The notes under the pieces are model-generated. The model saw only the letters and a program-made list of their open reading frames with translations, had not been told where the DNA came from and ran no database searches. A program made the position numbers and the translations under genes. From Cryphonectria parasitica EP155 (Eukaryota; Ascomycota; Sordariomycetes; Diaporthales; Cryphonectriaceae), in the NCBI RefSeq assembly GCF_011745365.1, contig NW_024468915.1, forward strand, positions 1,838,653 through 1,902,652: a stretch of DNA of 64,000 bases, given 5' to 3'. Of this stretch, positions 45,856-59,025 are shown in pieces. Positions within the stretch are counted from its first letter, which is position 1; the number at the start of each line of letters is the position of its first letter.

Positions 45856-47789
45856 ATGAGTCTAGGACGGGACCGTCTGCTCTCAGCTCGCGAGGTCGAG
45901 GACCTCGTCGCTGATGGCCATCTCATCGTCATCTATGATGGTCTCGCCCTCAATCTTGACAAGTGGCTCGACAAACACCCTGGAGGCCACCTAGCCATCC
46001 ATCATGTCGTCGGCAAGGACGCCACAGACGAGATCAATGCGTAGGTCTTTTTCCTTATACTTCCCTTTTGCGAGCTTGACGATCCGTCTTTCTCGCACTC
46101 ATCTGGACAGTACGAAATGACTAACATGCTACAGGTATCATTTTGACAAGACCCTGCGCCTCATGAAAGCTTTCCGCATCGGACGGGTCCAGCTGCCTTG
46201 GACGAATCTCGTGCCGCCCATTCAAGGAGGTGCTCACCGCAGGCTCGGCGAGGCGGGTGACGACACCGAGGTGTATGGTGACCTTGTTCTTACGGACTCG
46301 ACCACGGAGGAGGACAGCACCGAGGTCTCGTCCCTGTTCAGCGTCCAGCGTGACCACTTGAGCTCCGACGAAGATGAGCCCGAAAAGGTCGACAAGGGCC
46401 ACGTATTGCCATCATCGACATGTCGTCTCAGGTCCAACAACAATGTCACTTCGCCCAGCAAGGTCGTGGTGGACTCGGACGTAGCAAGCCCCCTGCCCAC
46501 GGAGAGACTTTCTCGCGAGGCATACACGGCCGCCATGGAGCAGAAGGAAATCGCGGATGGTATTAGGAGCTACCCTTCGCTGGACCAGGAGACCCAGGAT
46601 GCCATCCGCGGAGAATACCGCGCCCTGCATAAGCTCATAAAAGAGCAGGGGATGTACAAGTGCAACTACTCTGAGTACGGCAAGGAGGCCATTCGCTATG
46701 CCATGTTGTTGGGTGGTTGTCTGTACTTTCTTCACATCGAGTGGTACATTCCATCAGCGGTCTGCTTAGGCCTGTTTTGGGTACGTACTTGAATCCCTCG
46801 ATACTGTCCTTCTTGTTGTGGTTGTCATTGCTATCGGACAAAGACCCAGCTAACACATACACTTCCTCCCAACGCAGCAACAAATCATGTTTGTCGCTCA
46901 CGATGCTGGCCATCGTGGCATCACAGGCGACTTCATCACCGACACGCTCATAGGAGCCTTTGTTGGAGATTTCTGCAATGGCCTGTCGATCGGGTGGTGG
47001 AAGAGCTCTCACAATGTTCACCACCTGGTGACAAACATGCCCGAGCATGATCCGGATAATCAGAACGTTCCCCTGTTCGCCACATCGCCCACCTACTTCA
47101 AGTCCATCTTCAGCTCGTTCTACAAGTTCCAGTTCGTGTGGGACAAGGTGGCAGACACGCTCGTGCCCTACCAAAAGTACACCTACTACCCCATCATGGC
47201 CGTCGCCCGCTTCAACCTCTACTTCCTCTCATGGACGCACCTCCTCTCCCCGCGCGCCTCCCAGCTCGGCTCCGCCTGGTGGACACGGTACCTCGAGATT
47301 GTCTTCATGGGCTGCTTCTGGGCCATCTTCGGCTATGGCCTGGTCTGGCGCACGCTGCCCGACTGGCCGACCCGCATCGTCTTCGTCCTCGTCTCGCACG
47401 CCGTCACCATGGTGCTCCATGTCCAGATCACCTTGTCCCACTGGGGCATGCCGCACTCCGACCTGGGCCCCACCGAGTCGTTCCCCCAGCGCCAGCTGCG
47501 CACCACCATGGACGTCGACTGCCCCGCCTGGCTGGACTTTGTGCACGGCGGGCTCCAGTTCCAGGCCGTGCACCACCTCTTCCCTCGCGTGCCGCGCCAT
47601 AACCTGCGCAAATGCCAGGCCCTCGTGCGCGACTTTTGCGCCCGGACGGAGATTCAGTACCAGTGCTTCGGCTTCGTGGACGGGAACAAGGTCATGTTGA
47701 CGCGTCTGCAGGAGGTTGGAAGAATGGTGGATACGTTGGTGCAGTGTTCGGCACACATGGCGGAGACCGGACACTACGAAATAGAGTAA
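45856..47789 (+). CDS. Delta-8 sphingolipid desaturase (cytochrome b5 fusion)
   Basis: Three exons (45856-46040, 46135-46780, 46878-47789) give 580 residues. The enzyme puts the delta-8 double bond into the long-chain base of fungal ceramides, giving 4,8-sphingadienine for glucosylceramide, in the ER membrane. The N-terminal cytochrome b5 domain has the heme motif HPGG at 41-44 and a second His at ~64. The membrane desaturase domain has three histidine boxes: HDAGH (285-289), HNVHH (322-326) and QAVHH near 510; the Q in the last box marks front-end/b5-fusion desaturases. Between b5 and desaturase is an acidic, Ser-rich linker (about 85-165), longer than in plant enzymes but usual in fungi. 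Both introns are clean, with CTAAC branches. Fatty-acid front-end desaturases are the main alternative. Confidence 0.93.
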
Positions 47790-49380
47790 TCATAAGAGGT
47801 TTTGGACGGGATCTGGTTCAGTTAGTATCAAAAGAAACAATTGGGGGAAAAAAGGAGGGTAAAGAAATTTGGCGTTGCCCAGGAGGGTATTGGCTGTAAA
47901 AAAAAATCACTTAGTCAAACTGCAACAAGATACCCATTCTGTGCTTTAAGTTTTTCTCGTCTTCTTCATATTGTACACTTGCTACTTACTTTCTACTATG
48001 ATATGCGTGCAATTCTTAAACACCCGAGAGCCGAGAGCCCAAGGGATTATCGTGCCACTATGATCAGTGCCGTCGATAATCAAGTCGGTTTTTTTAGCGT
48101 TCGGCCTCCTTTGTCCAAGTTGCTCAGCAAAAACACTCTTATGTCGAATCGAGAGAGATCCGTACATCTGAGGTTGGCGAGGACAAAGAGAACAACCGTA
48201 TCAGTGCTCCTAACTAGTCGATGATGAACACTCTGGAAACGTCGGCTCTGTCTTGTCTGCTGCTTGGCTGTCCTTATAATTATGCTTCGCCGTTTTCACT
48301 CTGCTGCGAAGATCCCGTGAAACTCGTAATGGTCAACCCATCATCTGTCTCTTCTTCCTTTTTTTCCCCTCTTCCTTCATCTCTTCACCCTTTCCTGTGC
48401 AAGACGTACGCTGGCAGTATAGTTTCGGTGTCTTGTATGAGCAGTGTTCGTTTCTCGCGACACGGTGAGCCAGGCATTTTGGGCTAATTAGGAGGCTTGG
48501 TTTTCAAGAACCACTCGGTCGAGAATAATATCAGGCAGGCAATAATGAAGACCAGGTGAATGCAAAGCAGTGAGTAGGCAGAGCCAGATAGTACTGTACA
48601 GAAACAAATTGTGATTGGGTGTTGAAGTATCTCTGATTTATCTGTTATTCGATGGCCACGATGCCAGATATTTGACTCCAATGAACAATGGTGTGGCATT
48701 GACATGGATGAACAGGTCATGGGTCCTTTTTACGTTTACAGTACGGCCGAATTCCATTCCGGGGTATCTTGGCACGTTCCGCCGTCAACTGCGAAAGCTC
48801 AGCCGCGCTGCAGAAAATACTGATGATGCCCCTAATCAAAGCGGGCGAATGGGAGAGCAAAGTATCTTTCCATGTGCCGTCGTGTGGAGCAATACCTTTC
48901 CGCCCTCACAACGCTAATCTGCACTTTTGTCGGCATGGCCGGATCTAGTCTTGCGTTCGATACCTGTTGCAGCAGGCTGACCTTCTTGATCTAAGCCTTC
49001 TGCCTTGTAGTTGTTGTAGCTAATCAACTCCTCCAATTATCTTCAAGTGCTTGGCTGTGTTCGACGATGAGGGAAAAGCCCGCCGCGGAAGGACGGTGGT
49101 CCGTTGAATTAGTTGATTTCATCCGCAAGCGTCAAGAATGACGAGAGAAATAGTATGCCAGAGGTCGATCGAAAATTGATGAGCATATGAACACACCAAC
49201 CTTGGCGATCGTCGTCTAATGCTTGCTGTACCCGTGGCTAATATCTTTTTGGGGACTTGCTGAGTTGCTACGGAACCTTCTAAGGTTCCTGCTCCACTGA
49301 CGGGCAATGCATCATCCATTTTGTTTCTTTCTTCCCCTCAAGATCATGTTGAGAAGCATTCAAGTTGGCTCTGGAAAACG
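47790..49380. other. Intergenic region
   Basis: This 1.6-kb stretch between the desaturase and the first PTH11-like gene contains only short frames. A C/T-rich patch (48347-48395) is the only compositional feature I noted. Confidence 0.45.
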
Positions 49381-50839
49381 ATGACCGACAATATCGTGTA
49401 TGCGATGGCACCGCCACCCGGGGTCTCGCGTGATCCTGAGGCCCCGGGTCATTCAACGAGCCTGATTGCTATTGTCTGTACTTTTCTGCCCCTCGCTGGC
49501 GTGGCCATGGTGATTCGACTGTATACACGAGCCAGGATCACTAGACGGGTTGCCATCGACGACTGTATGTGTGTTTACGTGCCCAGGTGGTGGATTCCAT
49601 CATGGCCGAATGATGCTGATTATTCTCTTTCCTCACAGATGTGATGTTGGTGGCCTTCTGCTTTGGGACTTTCCTAAACATAGAAGCTTTGCTCAGTAAG
49701 GCCCTCCCGGTCCACGAATTATGAAAGCAATATTGGATGGTGGCTTACAATGACCGCGCCCACCATCAGTGCTCAATTATGGCCTAGGAAAACATCTCTG
49801 GAACGTTCCGCTGGAGCCGGATCTCAATCCAGACTTGGTAATAAGGGACATCCTAGTGTCTGTGGCCTATTTCGTCGCTATGGGCTGTGCAAAGTGTTCC
49901 ATCTTGTTACTCTACCTGCGCATCTTCACCACGACTGGCATCCAGAGAATCATCTGGGCCGTCCTCGTCTACACGGCCGGCTTCAGCTTTGCCGCCGCGG
50001 CCACCACGCTCTTCTCGTGCAACCCCGTGACTGGAGCGTGGATCATGAAGGCCACCGACCATGTCCGCTGCATCAACTCTCCGGCCTTTTATTTCGCCAA
50101 CGCGGGCCTCAACATCACGTCTGACCTGATGACCGTGGCCATACCAATCCCCAAACTCTTCACGCTCCGGATGCCCTGGAGACGGAAGGTCGCAGCCTCT
50201 CTCGCCCTGTCTGTCGGAGGGCTCGTGTGTTTCGTTTCTGTTATTCGGCTGTGGAATCTGTATACATTGCTCACAGACCTTGATCTTACCTGTAGGTTTT
50301 CCCAAAATATCCCTCCTCTCCTCCCCTTTACTCTACTATAACGGAGACTGACGATATCATCCTGTCCATTAGACAACATTATCACGACCATCATGTGGTG
50401 CTGTCTTGAGATCAACCTTTCCATCATCGGAGGGTGTGCAGCAACGCTGAAACCATTTATCAAGCACGCATTCCCACGCCTTATTGGCGCGAGCAGTGCT
50501 TCTGAGGACCGCCGTTCGGGCAGGGGCATCTCCTTGCAAGATCGCCCTTCAAACAAGATAAGTTCAGCTGGGGACAAAGAAGGGACAACAAAAACCACGT
50601 TGGAAGGAGTGAGCCAGCACATCACCAACATTCAGGCCATCGAAACCAACAGTGGGGAGCACAGCACAGGAAGAGACCCGAGTTTCAGTGGAACGATTGA
50701 TCTTGAAGCTGGGCATCAGCCTGAGCTCACAAGTTCGAGGCAGAGGGAAGACTGGATGGGGAGTAGCTGTGGAGGAGAATCTGCATTGCAATGGGAGTCG
50801 AAAAGTTCGTCGTTGCCGGGACGAACACCACCGATTTGA
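49381..50839 (+). CDS. PTH11-like seven-transmembrane (rhodopsin-domain) protein 1
   Basis: Four exons (49381-49564, 49639-49695, 49770-50291, 50373-50839) give 409 residues. The fungal rhodopsin-like domain found in PTH11-type GPCR-like proteins is clear: IDDY after helix 1, YGLGKHLW, a helix with AKCSILLLYLRIF, the CNPV motif before helix 4, LNITSDLMTVAIPIPKL and TIMWCCLEINLSIIGG. Seven hydrophobic segments end at about 290; the remaining ~120 residues are a Ser/Thr-rich cytoplasmic tail. There is no N-terminal CFEM domain, unlike Magnaporthe PTH11 itself. PTH11-like proteins are candidate plasma-membrane sensors of surface or nutrient cues; ligands are unknown for nearly all. The ATG is the first in frame. 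Confidence 0.9.
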
Positions 50840-51277
50840 CACTTGTGAACGGTTTGTGGTCTACAATAATCAATGAATTTGTCAGGGAGGTCCGTCTTGC
50901 TCAAAAATACGCGAGGCAGTCATTATACGCATACCATAGATCGGTCGCTTCCCGAGTCTGCGTTTGCATTAATTATTTTCAAGCGGCCTGGATTTAATAC
51001 CCCCCCCCCCCCCAGATTAGCTCTCTCAACTGCAATACGTAATGAAACCCCTTAATTTCTCTTTTGACCTGCTTTGGAGTCTCACAATACTCCCAATTCC
51101 ACATACGTTTTGAGTCCAGTAAATGTAGCCAAATCTCGCTTTCGAACATGGTATCGCTGTGCATAAAAGTGATACTGTGAGTCCGACCGTTACGCAGCTA
51201 TATATTAGGCCACAGCCGTTTCCAGTCAGCTGGGAGTGGTCACTCCTTTTAGCTGTCGCATAGATACACCTTGCGCA
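50840..51277. other. Convergent intergenic region with C14 tract
   Basis: This 438-bp spacer lies between the 3' ends of the PTH11-like gene and the oxidase gene. It includes 14 consecutive C at 51000-51013. No gene. Confidence 0.5.
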
Positions 51278-53159
51278 TCACGATTTACACATCCTTCCAT
51301 CTTCAGCAACCGTCCAAGCATCACTTCCCACTGCCACATCACAATAGAACAGGCCTTCCGGATCCCACTTCTGCTTGATCGAAAGCAGCTTGTCGTAGTT
51401 CGCCCCGAAGAAATCTTGCTTCCAGTCAGGCTGTCTGAAATCGGCCTCATTCATATAGGCGCCCGATCCTGGAGTGGCTTTTTCAATAGTCGGGTCGATC
51501 GTGTAAGTGATGAGGTCTTGCTCCGCAAACACGTCCTTCCAGGGGTCTGTGAAGCTGAAAGGCACCTGAATGGCGGCCGACACAATGGCTTCCCGCCAAG
51601 CAGGAAGCACGGCATTATCCCCACCAAAGGGGGCGACGTTGGTGCCGACACCGATTAAGGTGGCACCGTCCTCGGCCAGAGCCCGAGAAGCAGCAGAGAA
51701 CTTGCTGGTGGTAATTTGGGAGCGAGAGATGAGGCGGCCCCCGTATTGGGCAGTTCCAATCTCGATCACGCCGTCGGGGAGCGGTCCCCAGTAATGAATA
51801 AAATGCTCTACATAGGTTGCAAATTCGGTGTAGTTGACGCTGTATGTCAGGTTCAGGCTGTCGAGACTGGTGAGCAGTGGCACCATGGCCGTCTCCAGCT
51901 CATCTTGCGTCGCGTTGAACGCAGTCAAGGCTGAGATCTCCACGTAGTCAGCCGCGAAGTAATAAATCACCATGGCTCCAAAGTCTACAAGGCCTGGTAT
52001 GGCATTATGGAATGCATCAATGCCGTTGTAGATGCTTTGGCTGGAATTGCCGTTGGCCGTCTTTTCGACGATCAAGTTTAGTCCACTGGTCACGGCACCC
52101 GGATATGTCTTGACTGTCATGGATACGACAACTCCGTAGTTACCTGGGCCTCCTCCACTGCAACGTGTGCGAATGAGCAAGGTGCAATACAATCAACAAG
52201 GTACAAGTGAATGAACAGATGGGTCGACTAACCTCAGAGCCCAGTAGAGGTCGGTATTATTCGTCTTCGAGGCGGTGACCAACTCTCCTGAGGCGGTAAC
52301 TACTTCGAACGCGAGAGTCTGGTCGGCTCCCAGCCCAAATTTGGTGCTGAGTGCTGAGTGGCCACCGCCTTGGGTATAACCACCAACAATTCCCACAGTT
52401 GGACACTCTCCTGTGACTCCCACGCGACCAAGAGCTGCTGCGGCTTCGACAAGCTCGAATCCCTGGACGCCAGCACCCAACTTGAGCGCAGTACCTGTGA
52501 AGTCTGTGTCGTTCCACTGGAGAGGCGTAATGTCCTTTAGATAATGTGTCCAAACAGCCAGCGACCCGGCACCAGTGGAGCGGCCAAGGTAGTCATGGCC
52601 GGTGTTCCTGATAATGAAGCGAATGTTCTGATCCCGGGCAAATTTGATTGCAGCAATAATGTCATCAGGGCCAGTGGCATTGACGGCGTAGCGAACATAG
52701 TTTCCAAGCTCGCAAGGACGCTCGCGAGGAGTCCAAGGATCACAGCTCTGGTTGGCAAAGAACGGTGCCATGACTGAGGAACTCGAGTTCATGCTGCGCG
52801 GTGTACACGAAGTCAACACGTCAGCGCCAACGATATCTTCTTTCCAGCAGCCTATCTATTCATTCCACGTACTGAATACCCGGTAAGAGCCATTGGCTCT
52901 GGAGATATGCGCATTCCTCCTCGTCATAGTAAGGATCATGACAAGGCGAGCCAAGCGGAATCGTGGCCACCAGCCGACCGCCGACTGTGGAATTGAGAGA
53001 CGACCATTGGGTTTCAGAAGGCCAGCAGCTGTCTCCTGGGTAGCATTTGCAGATGGCATTGAAACCGCCTCGCAACTGTATAGGTGTCTGCCCGCCGGAA
53101 AACGCCGAGGCAGCTGAGCCGCTCACCAGCATTGAAACCAAAGTAACGAGCCACCCCAT
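51278..53159 (-). CDS. Secreted FAD-linked oxidase, berberine-bridge-enzyme family
   Basis: Three exons (53159-52873, 52793-52233, 52157-51278) give 575 residues. The first ~19 residues (MGWLVTLVSMLVSGSAASA) look like a signal peptide. The PCMH-type FAD domain contains RNTGHDYLGRSTGAGS with His162, and GECPTVGIVGGYTQGGGHS with Cys226; these positions carry the 8-alpha-histidyl and 6-S-cysteinyl links in bicovalent family members. SGGGPGNYGVV follows at the exon 2/3 junction, and the C-terminal BBE segment is YMNEADF...YDKLLSIKQKWDPEGLF. Known relatives oxidise oligosaccharides or alkaloid and polyketide intermediates with O2. Several N-x-S/T sites fit secretion. Introns at 52872-52794 (GTACGT) and 52232-52158 (GTTAGT) are needed to join the motifs. 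The substrate cannot be told from the sequence. It lies between two PTH11-like genes. Confidence 0.92.
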
Positions 53160-55268
53160 ATTGATTCTCGGATCTTCGTTCTGCTGTGGTGGGGGACGGG
53201 ATCCGATAGGCTTTCAATCTACAGGCTAAGGCGTTGGTGTCACCACCCTTTTGGAAGAAGTAAAGTTGAAGTTTGACGTGGTCAATGTGGTCTGGTTCGA
53301 GAACAAATGAAATGAAGTGGCGAGACAAAATGTATGTATCACTTGGGTGGCGTTCTGTAACCGCGTTAAACCCAGCCTGCTTTCAGTCGACAGCTCAATC
53401 AACCGACATAATCTATGCCTGCAATCAATCTTGAATGTGGAAGTCAAGGGCTAGACTTTATGAGAACAGCAGCTGAGCCGGGGAACCAGGTAACAGAAGC
53501 CGTTGAATCCTCCGAAGCACACTTAATATTCCTGCACATTATTTAAGCTGTGCTACAGCAAACGGAGATGATAAATTCCTAATGACTTGACAATCTACTT
53601 GATTCAAGTAATTACAACACTTGCCGTCAATATCCAAACGGCAACGCATCCGTTACCCTCTCTCCTCCAACTATCATCAACAGCCCTCAGAATGGCACGT
53701 CTCACGGGTCAACCGGAATGATTTTTCTCCGCGCAGCAAGTTTTCGTCTTGCGCAAGGGGAAAAAATGATTTAATGACAGGTAAATCCGCACCCCAGCAG
53801 TCATGTCGCTTTCGTCGCACTCGCGATTCGCGAATAACTACCTCTTCTGAGTCCCTTCTTACAATTCTTCCCGAAAGTTGACGTAATCGGCTTGGCCTGC
53901 GGCACTCGAAAGCCAGTCTTTTCGGAAGAGATGCTGACATTGGTGGGGACCACGGCATATCAATGAAACCCTTTTTCGGTCTCTCGCTGTGAACAAGAAA
54001 GAAAAAGCAAATCCCGACCAGCAAGATCCTCATGAGCCAGACTGTGAGAACGCAGCTCAGCTGATCTTCCTGACTTGAACCTTTGAAGTCACTTGCAGAT
54101 CTCTGCTGAGTGACTGATGGTCTTGGGGGTCTAGTACATGTGTACTTTGCTTTTTTTTTCCCTGGTACGTGGGGTCTAATATCGGAATCGTAGTCAGGTC
54201 ATGGTTGCGTATCGGGGTTTGAGATACATTAGCACGAAGAAATTGATGCATGTGGAAGCGCAAGCGTCACATCTGAGAGGCATCGATGGATGGCATGTCA
54301 TCGACTGTATCTCCTGTGCCAGATCGACTTCAGCGCAAACTCATTTGCTCTCCCGATGTACATATTCGGACGACCTGTGCTCAGAGAAATCTTCTGAGGC
54401 ATATCGAGGAGAAAATGAGTGCAAGATACTTGCTTGATTATGCAGGATGGGAGCTGCATAGAGGAATTTTGTTTACTTGAGCAGATATGATCCACAGTTC
54501 GCGCACAGTGAGCAATCTCATCTTTCCGATCGGTAAAAGACCCCGTGTGCAGCCATTAATGATTCACGGGTCTGTCCAGATGCCGTGTTATCCACGGCGC
54601 ACTGGAGATCCCCCTTATTCTTTATATGAGCGCCACAAACGCCTTATAACATAAAAGCTCGCAAGGGCCCATGTGTTATTTGTATCATATAAACGCCTTT
54701 GTATTACCTTTGCAAGACAACCCTCCCAGAATTCAAGCCCCAGCGTCTCTGTCCACCATTGATTTGACAGTTCATACTGGAAGGGTTAGAAGTCGAGGAT
54801 CGACAAATGCTACGTTGAGAGAGCTGGCCTGGCATTGCCCATATGGACCAGGGAGCTTTGGAAAGCGTGACATCAGATACGACCTCTCCTCGCTCTGCAA
54901 GGACCAAATTTAATACAATGTGATTGCGCACAGAAGGAAACAAATGTGTCTGTATTTCTTTTGGGGGAGGGAGGAGGAGGGGCGTAAGCTTGAGATTATG
55001 GTGTGATTACGTTGTGTTGTGATATTTCACTTCATGGTGGTCAGGACAGATACAGAAAGATCCTGACAGTATACCTCGGTCAGTGCTCTAGACATTATTT
55101 CCAAGTTTTCTTTTCCTCTCTTGCGACTCAAATCACTGTTATTTTGTGTCCATAATAAGAATTTGCGGCGTTGGCTTTCTTTCTCGAGATTCTATGCCTC
55201 GTAACTAACTTTTCGCTTTACTTTCAACTCGCACTCTTCTTCCCCACTACCGATCTGCGATACACAGC
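53160..55268. other. Divergent promoter region
   Basis: 2.1 kb between the divergent oxidase gene and the second PTH11-like gene. No gene is supported. The middle part (53500-54700) looks moderately AT-rich, with no repeat I can name. Confidence 0.45.
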
Positions 55269-56915
55269 ATGGGCTGGGTTTTCAACGCCCCTGGTGACAC
55301 GTCGACATGGGGTCCTCAAATTGTTGCCATTGCCACGACATTCACGGGCTTCTCCCTCATCATTGTTTGCATGCGAATATATGTCAGGGCGCACTTGATA
55401 CACGCTATGGGGCTAGGTAACCTATTTCATATTCCTTTCCCGTTCAAACATAGCTTAGCTGATTCTTGTGTTCCTCCTTTAGACGACTGGGCTATAATCT
55501 TTGGCTGGGTAAGGGCTCCTTCTAGGTATCTGCAAGGAAACCATGGTTTGTCTAACATACCAGCCAAACAGTTCGGAATCTGTGGCTACTCGATATGCAC
55601 AATTATCCGTGAGTGCTATTGCTCTCTTTTGTGCATACTAATATCTGAAAATGTTGACCGCGTGCCAGAAACGAGATGGGGACTCGGAGTCAATCATATC
55701 GATGATATGCCTATCCAGGACATGAAGACTTTTTTATTAGTAAGTATTCCATCAACCGGCGAGATGGAGAACCTCGGTCGGAGAGATCCTCCGATAATTA
55801 TATATTAACTTCAATTACTAGATAGAATACATCGGCTCACCACTGTACGACAATGATCTTTCGAACTTTCAAGCACATCATCATAGTGCTTGGCGCTGAT
55901 CAAGGCATATTCTAGTTACGTCTGTTGCCTCTTTGGCTTCAAATTCAGCCTCTTGCTGTCCTACCTACGATTTATACCCCGTGGAGTGTGGAGATTCGCC
56001 ACCATCGGGATGGCCATTGCTGTCACTTTGGCGCATATAGCATTCCTGTGTTGCTTTCTCTTCGGATGTAGTCCTGTGAGTAGTTGAATCGGTGGGCTCT
56101 TAGGTCATGAGTGGCACAAATGAAAAGAGAAAAGAAGAATAAAGAAAGAAAGAGACATTAATACGTTGCCAGATTGCCAAATTTTGGGATGCCAACATCA
56201 CCTGGGGCCATTGTCTTGGCCTCCCCTTCTACACTGGCTTCTCTGCCCTGACGATTACTTTCGACTTCCTCATGTATGTTGTGGACCGTTTCGATTTCCA
56301 GATGCCCAAGTGTATGGATCCAGAGACCATATTCACTGATATGATTACCAAAACAGCATGCTGCTACCATTTCCTACGCTCCTCCGAACCAAAATCCGAA
56401 CCCGCAAGAAGGTCGTCCTCTGCTGTCTCTTCACCCTTGGCGTGTTCATTTCCGCCGTGCAGATCGTCCGGTTCAGCTACCTCAGCCAGCTCGTTAACCT
56501 CCTCGACTCGGCCAACCCCATCGTCTGGTCCATCGTCGAGAGTAACCTGGGCATCGTCACGGCGAGCATCCCCACGCTGGCGCCGCTGGTTCGGTACTTT
56601 TCAGAGAAGTCCCGAGTCGGTGAATACTCTGGAGAGGGAGCGTCTGGCGGCAGGTCAGGGTCGGAAGGAGGAAGAAGAGGAGGGGGAAACAGGCCGTTGG
56701 CACATGAGCTCAACTCGTTCCACAGGGGGCTCAGAGGCCATGGTTCGGCGGTCGACAGGAATGTTGTGATTACAGGTATTCATGACGACGATAGTACTGA
56801 GCGCATCTATGACCCATCGCAGGGTGGCATCATGAAGCGGACAGATGTGCTTGTGAGCTCATCGCAGGGGCGGACAAGCGAGCAGAGCGTGCCAATGGAT
56901 GAGAATACGCTGTGA
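55269..56915 (+). CDS. PTH11-like seven-transmembrane (rhodopsin-domain) protein 2
   Basis: Eight exons: 55269-55416, 55483-55508, 55572-55608, 55669-55739, 55822-55844, 55916-56075, 56173-56273, 56357-56915, giving 374 residues. All seven introns are GT-AG and 60-97 nt. Spliced landmarks follow the PTH11 order: GLDDWAIIFGW, TRWGLGVNHIDD, IEYIGSPLYVCCLFGFKFSLLLSYLRF, CSP then IAKFWDANITWGHC, and DFLIMLLPFPTLLRTKI. The unspliced frames look broken and had to be joined by hand; exon 5 is only 23 nt. The tail is Ser/Gly/Arg-rich with an acidic IHDDDSTE patch. No CFEM domain. It differs from the first PTH11-like gene in intron positions and sequence, so the two are not a recent tandem duplicate. 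The likely role is a plasma-membrane sensor; the ligand is unknown. Confidence 0.87.
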
Positions 56916-57101
56916 GCCATGCTATATTAACTAATAATGATACATAAACGTCTGGAGAGGCCTTAGGTTTTTGGGGAAGACATCGGGTTCTTGTTGGGTT
57001 CTGATCATCAAAGAAGAGCATCAAGCGTCTTCGCCGCCTGATGAATAATAATTAAAGAGCAGACAAGCAAGCTTTGAATCCTATAATGTTCTACTTACCT
57101 A

Positions 57102-57395
57102 TTATATATCTAAACAAGGACCAGCATACATGTGACTACAAGGCCCCATGGGCACCAACGCAACATACAAGCTCGTGGTGCTCAGCGTAGTGTAATTCAG
57201 CTCCAAGGCATTTGCCCAGGTCTTGGGTAAGAGAGTACAGGATACTACCGGCACACAGTTGGCATTGCACAGTGAATAACCTCCAGCCCCAGCGTAGTCA
57301 TCCAATATATCAAAACAGACTTTCGTCTTACGAGTGGCAGACTTCCTCCGAAGAGCATCCATCATGGACAGCACGCCACAATAACCCACCTCCAT
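57102..57395 (-). CDS. Possible small Cys-containing protein (97 residues)
   Basis: An ATG-initiated frame of 97 residues with seven Cys, including a cluster C-x3-C-x5-C (SLCNANCVPVVSC) followed by TLLPKTW. No signal peptide is visible, and the Cys spacing does not fit hydrophobins or CFEM. It may be a chance frame. Confidence 0.15.
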   Translation of the reverse strand: MEVGYCGVLSMMDALRRKSATRKTKVCFDILDDYAGAGGYSLCNANCVPVVSCTLLPKTWANALELNYTTLSTTSLYVALVPMGPCSHMYAGPCLDI

Positions 57396-59025
57396 TTGTT
57401 AATATGCGAGCAGTGGCTATCCAATTATTACGTCTCCTTTGTCTTGTGAGAATTGTGCATGACGAAGAGCAGTTCCGATTCGTGTTGAAAGGAAATGAGA
57501 GGGAGAGAGTGCGCGCGCACGAAGAGCCTAGAATATCTGAACCGGATGAAGTAGGAAGCTTCTTAGAGACCAGCTGAGCCTATTTGCTGTGATCTCTGCT
57601 CGCCTCGAAGTGTGACTTACCACTGAAATCTTAACATGCCTCGTTTCCCCCCTGAGAAAGTTAGACAGAGAAGCTATGTTTTCTGCAATCTATTTGGCTA
57701 AATGATAGTCACCTCGAAGCAAGCGTCAGATAGCCTTACGATCTCCCTCACAGCAAGGGAACGCAGCATCTCCTCAACCACCACGCCAGGACTGCTGCGT
57801 TGTGGTCTTCATTTAACGACTCATTTAAGGACGATACACTTTGCACAGTAGGACCGAGGAAATTCCCGTTGCTTGAAATTTGCAGGGCACTTGTCATGTC
57901 TGTATGAGCACCCTGGTAACACGATCTTTCGAGCGACGCGTGCATTTGCCACCCTCAGACCCATCCAGCCTCCCCTTGTTGTTGTTCCATTAGCCACGAA
58001 TCTGCCTTTGGTGGGCTGCCGCGGGTGGACAGCAAAAAGAGTTCTCCTAACCACCACGAGACTGAGGCCACACTTCGCCATCAGAGATGACCAGCTCCCA
58101 GTTTTCGAGGCCTGTATAAGCCTCTATGAGTCCAACATCGACCGACTCTTCTCCGGCCGCCAGCAGCTGACCATCTGCAGCACATGCAAGACTCGTGCAA
58201 CCTCCTTGTGGCACAATAATATAGCGAGGCCCGCCATTGCAAGACACCAGGTGACCTTGCGCATGACTATCCAATCATTTAATCTTGGACAAGGTTGACT
58301 CGATCACGGCTGGTCTGAGACGGGGCAATAAAAAGGGTTGGAATAGTCCTGCTGGCCATGGCCACAGCCTGCCACGTACACAAGATCCCGGCGTCGATCA
58401 CTTTCTTGCCTGAGTCCTTTTCCCAGCCACTTTCTTTTTGTTCTTGTTCAGAAAGTTTGGTTCGAGTCACTTGACAGCTGGCAAGTCCCGAAGAAAAACA
58501 ACTTCGTGGGCAGGTTAGCGGGTGACTCGACTGTACATGCGACAGACACAAAGTGTAAGCAGCAGAATTGGTTGGTTGCTCAAGCCACTTGGCTGACCAA
58601 CAGGAGAGCAAAGACCAGGCTGGCCATCATCACAAGCCGAGACAATGTCTGACTTTGGAAACCTTTGAACAATTTTTCTCTTCCTTATTTTCTTTGTTTG
58701 GGTCGCCTCCTCCACTCAAAGTCTGCCAATTAATTGCCAGCCAAACGTTGCACGGCACATACCATAAAAACAACTGCTGCGCGTTGCTCACGCCGCCGAC
58801 TTGTGCTGTCTTGGCTCACGAACGACCCCCCCCTCCCCTTTTGGCCCCCCAATTCTGAAACACAAGTCTCAAACCGCCATACCATCACACCCCCTCTCCA
58901 CCACACCCCTCCTCTCGCTGACCTTTATGCCGCTTTTTTGTCTCTGGCTTTCAAGTTGAAAACCCTGTTTCGAATTGGACATGCGTTTTTTCCCACCGGT
59001 TCGCTCGCCCCGCGGCTGTGGGGCT

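Noticed and set aside
49381..56915. Secondary-metabolite gene cluster around the FAD oxidase
   Set aside because: No backbone synthase, cytochrome P450 or transporter is present in the window.
57873..58298. 141-codon plus-strand frame
   Set aside because: No domain and a competing frame on the other strand; looks like chance.
58450..58490. Second tRNA-like GGTTCGAGTC sequence
   Set aside because: The surrounding bases do not form a cloverleaf.
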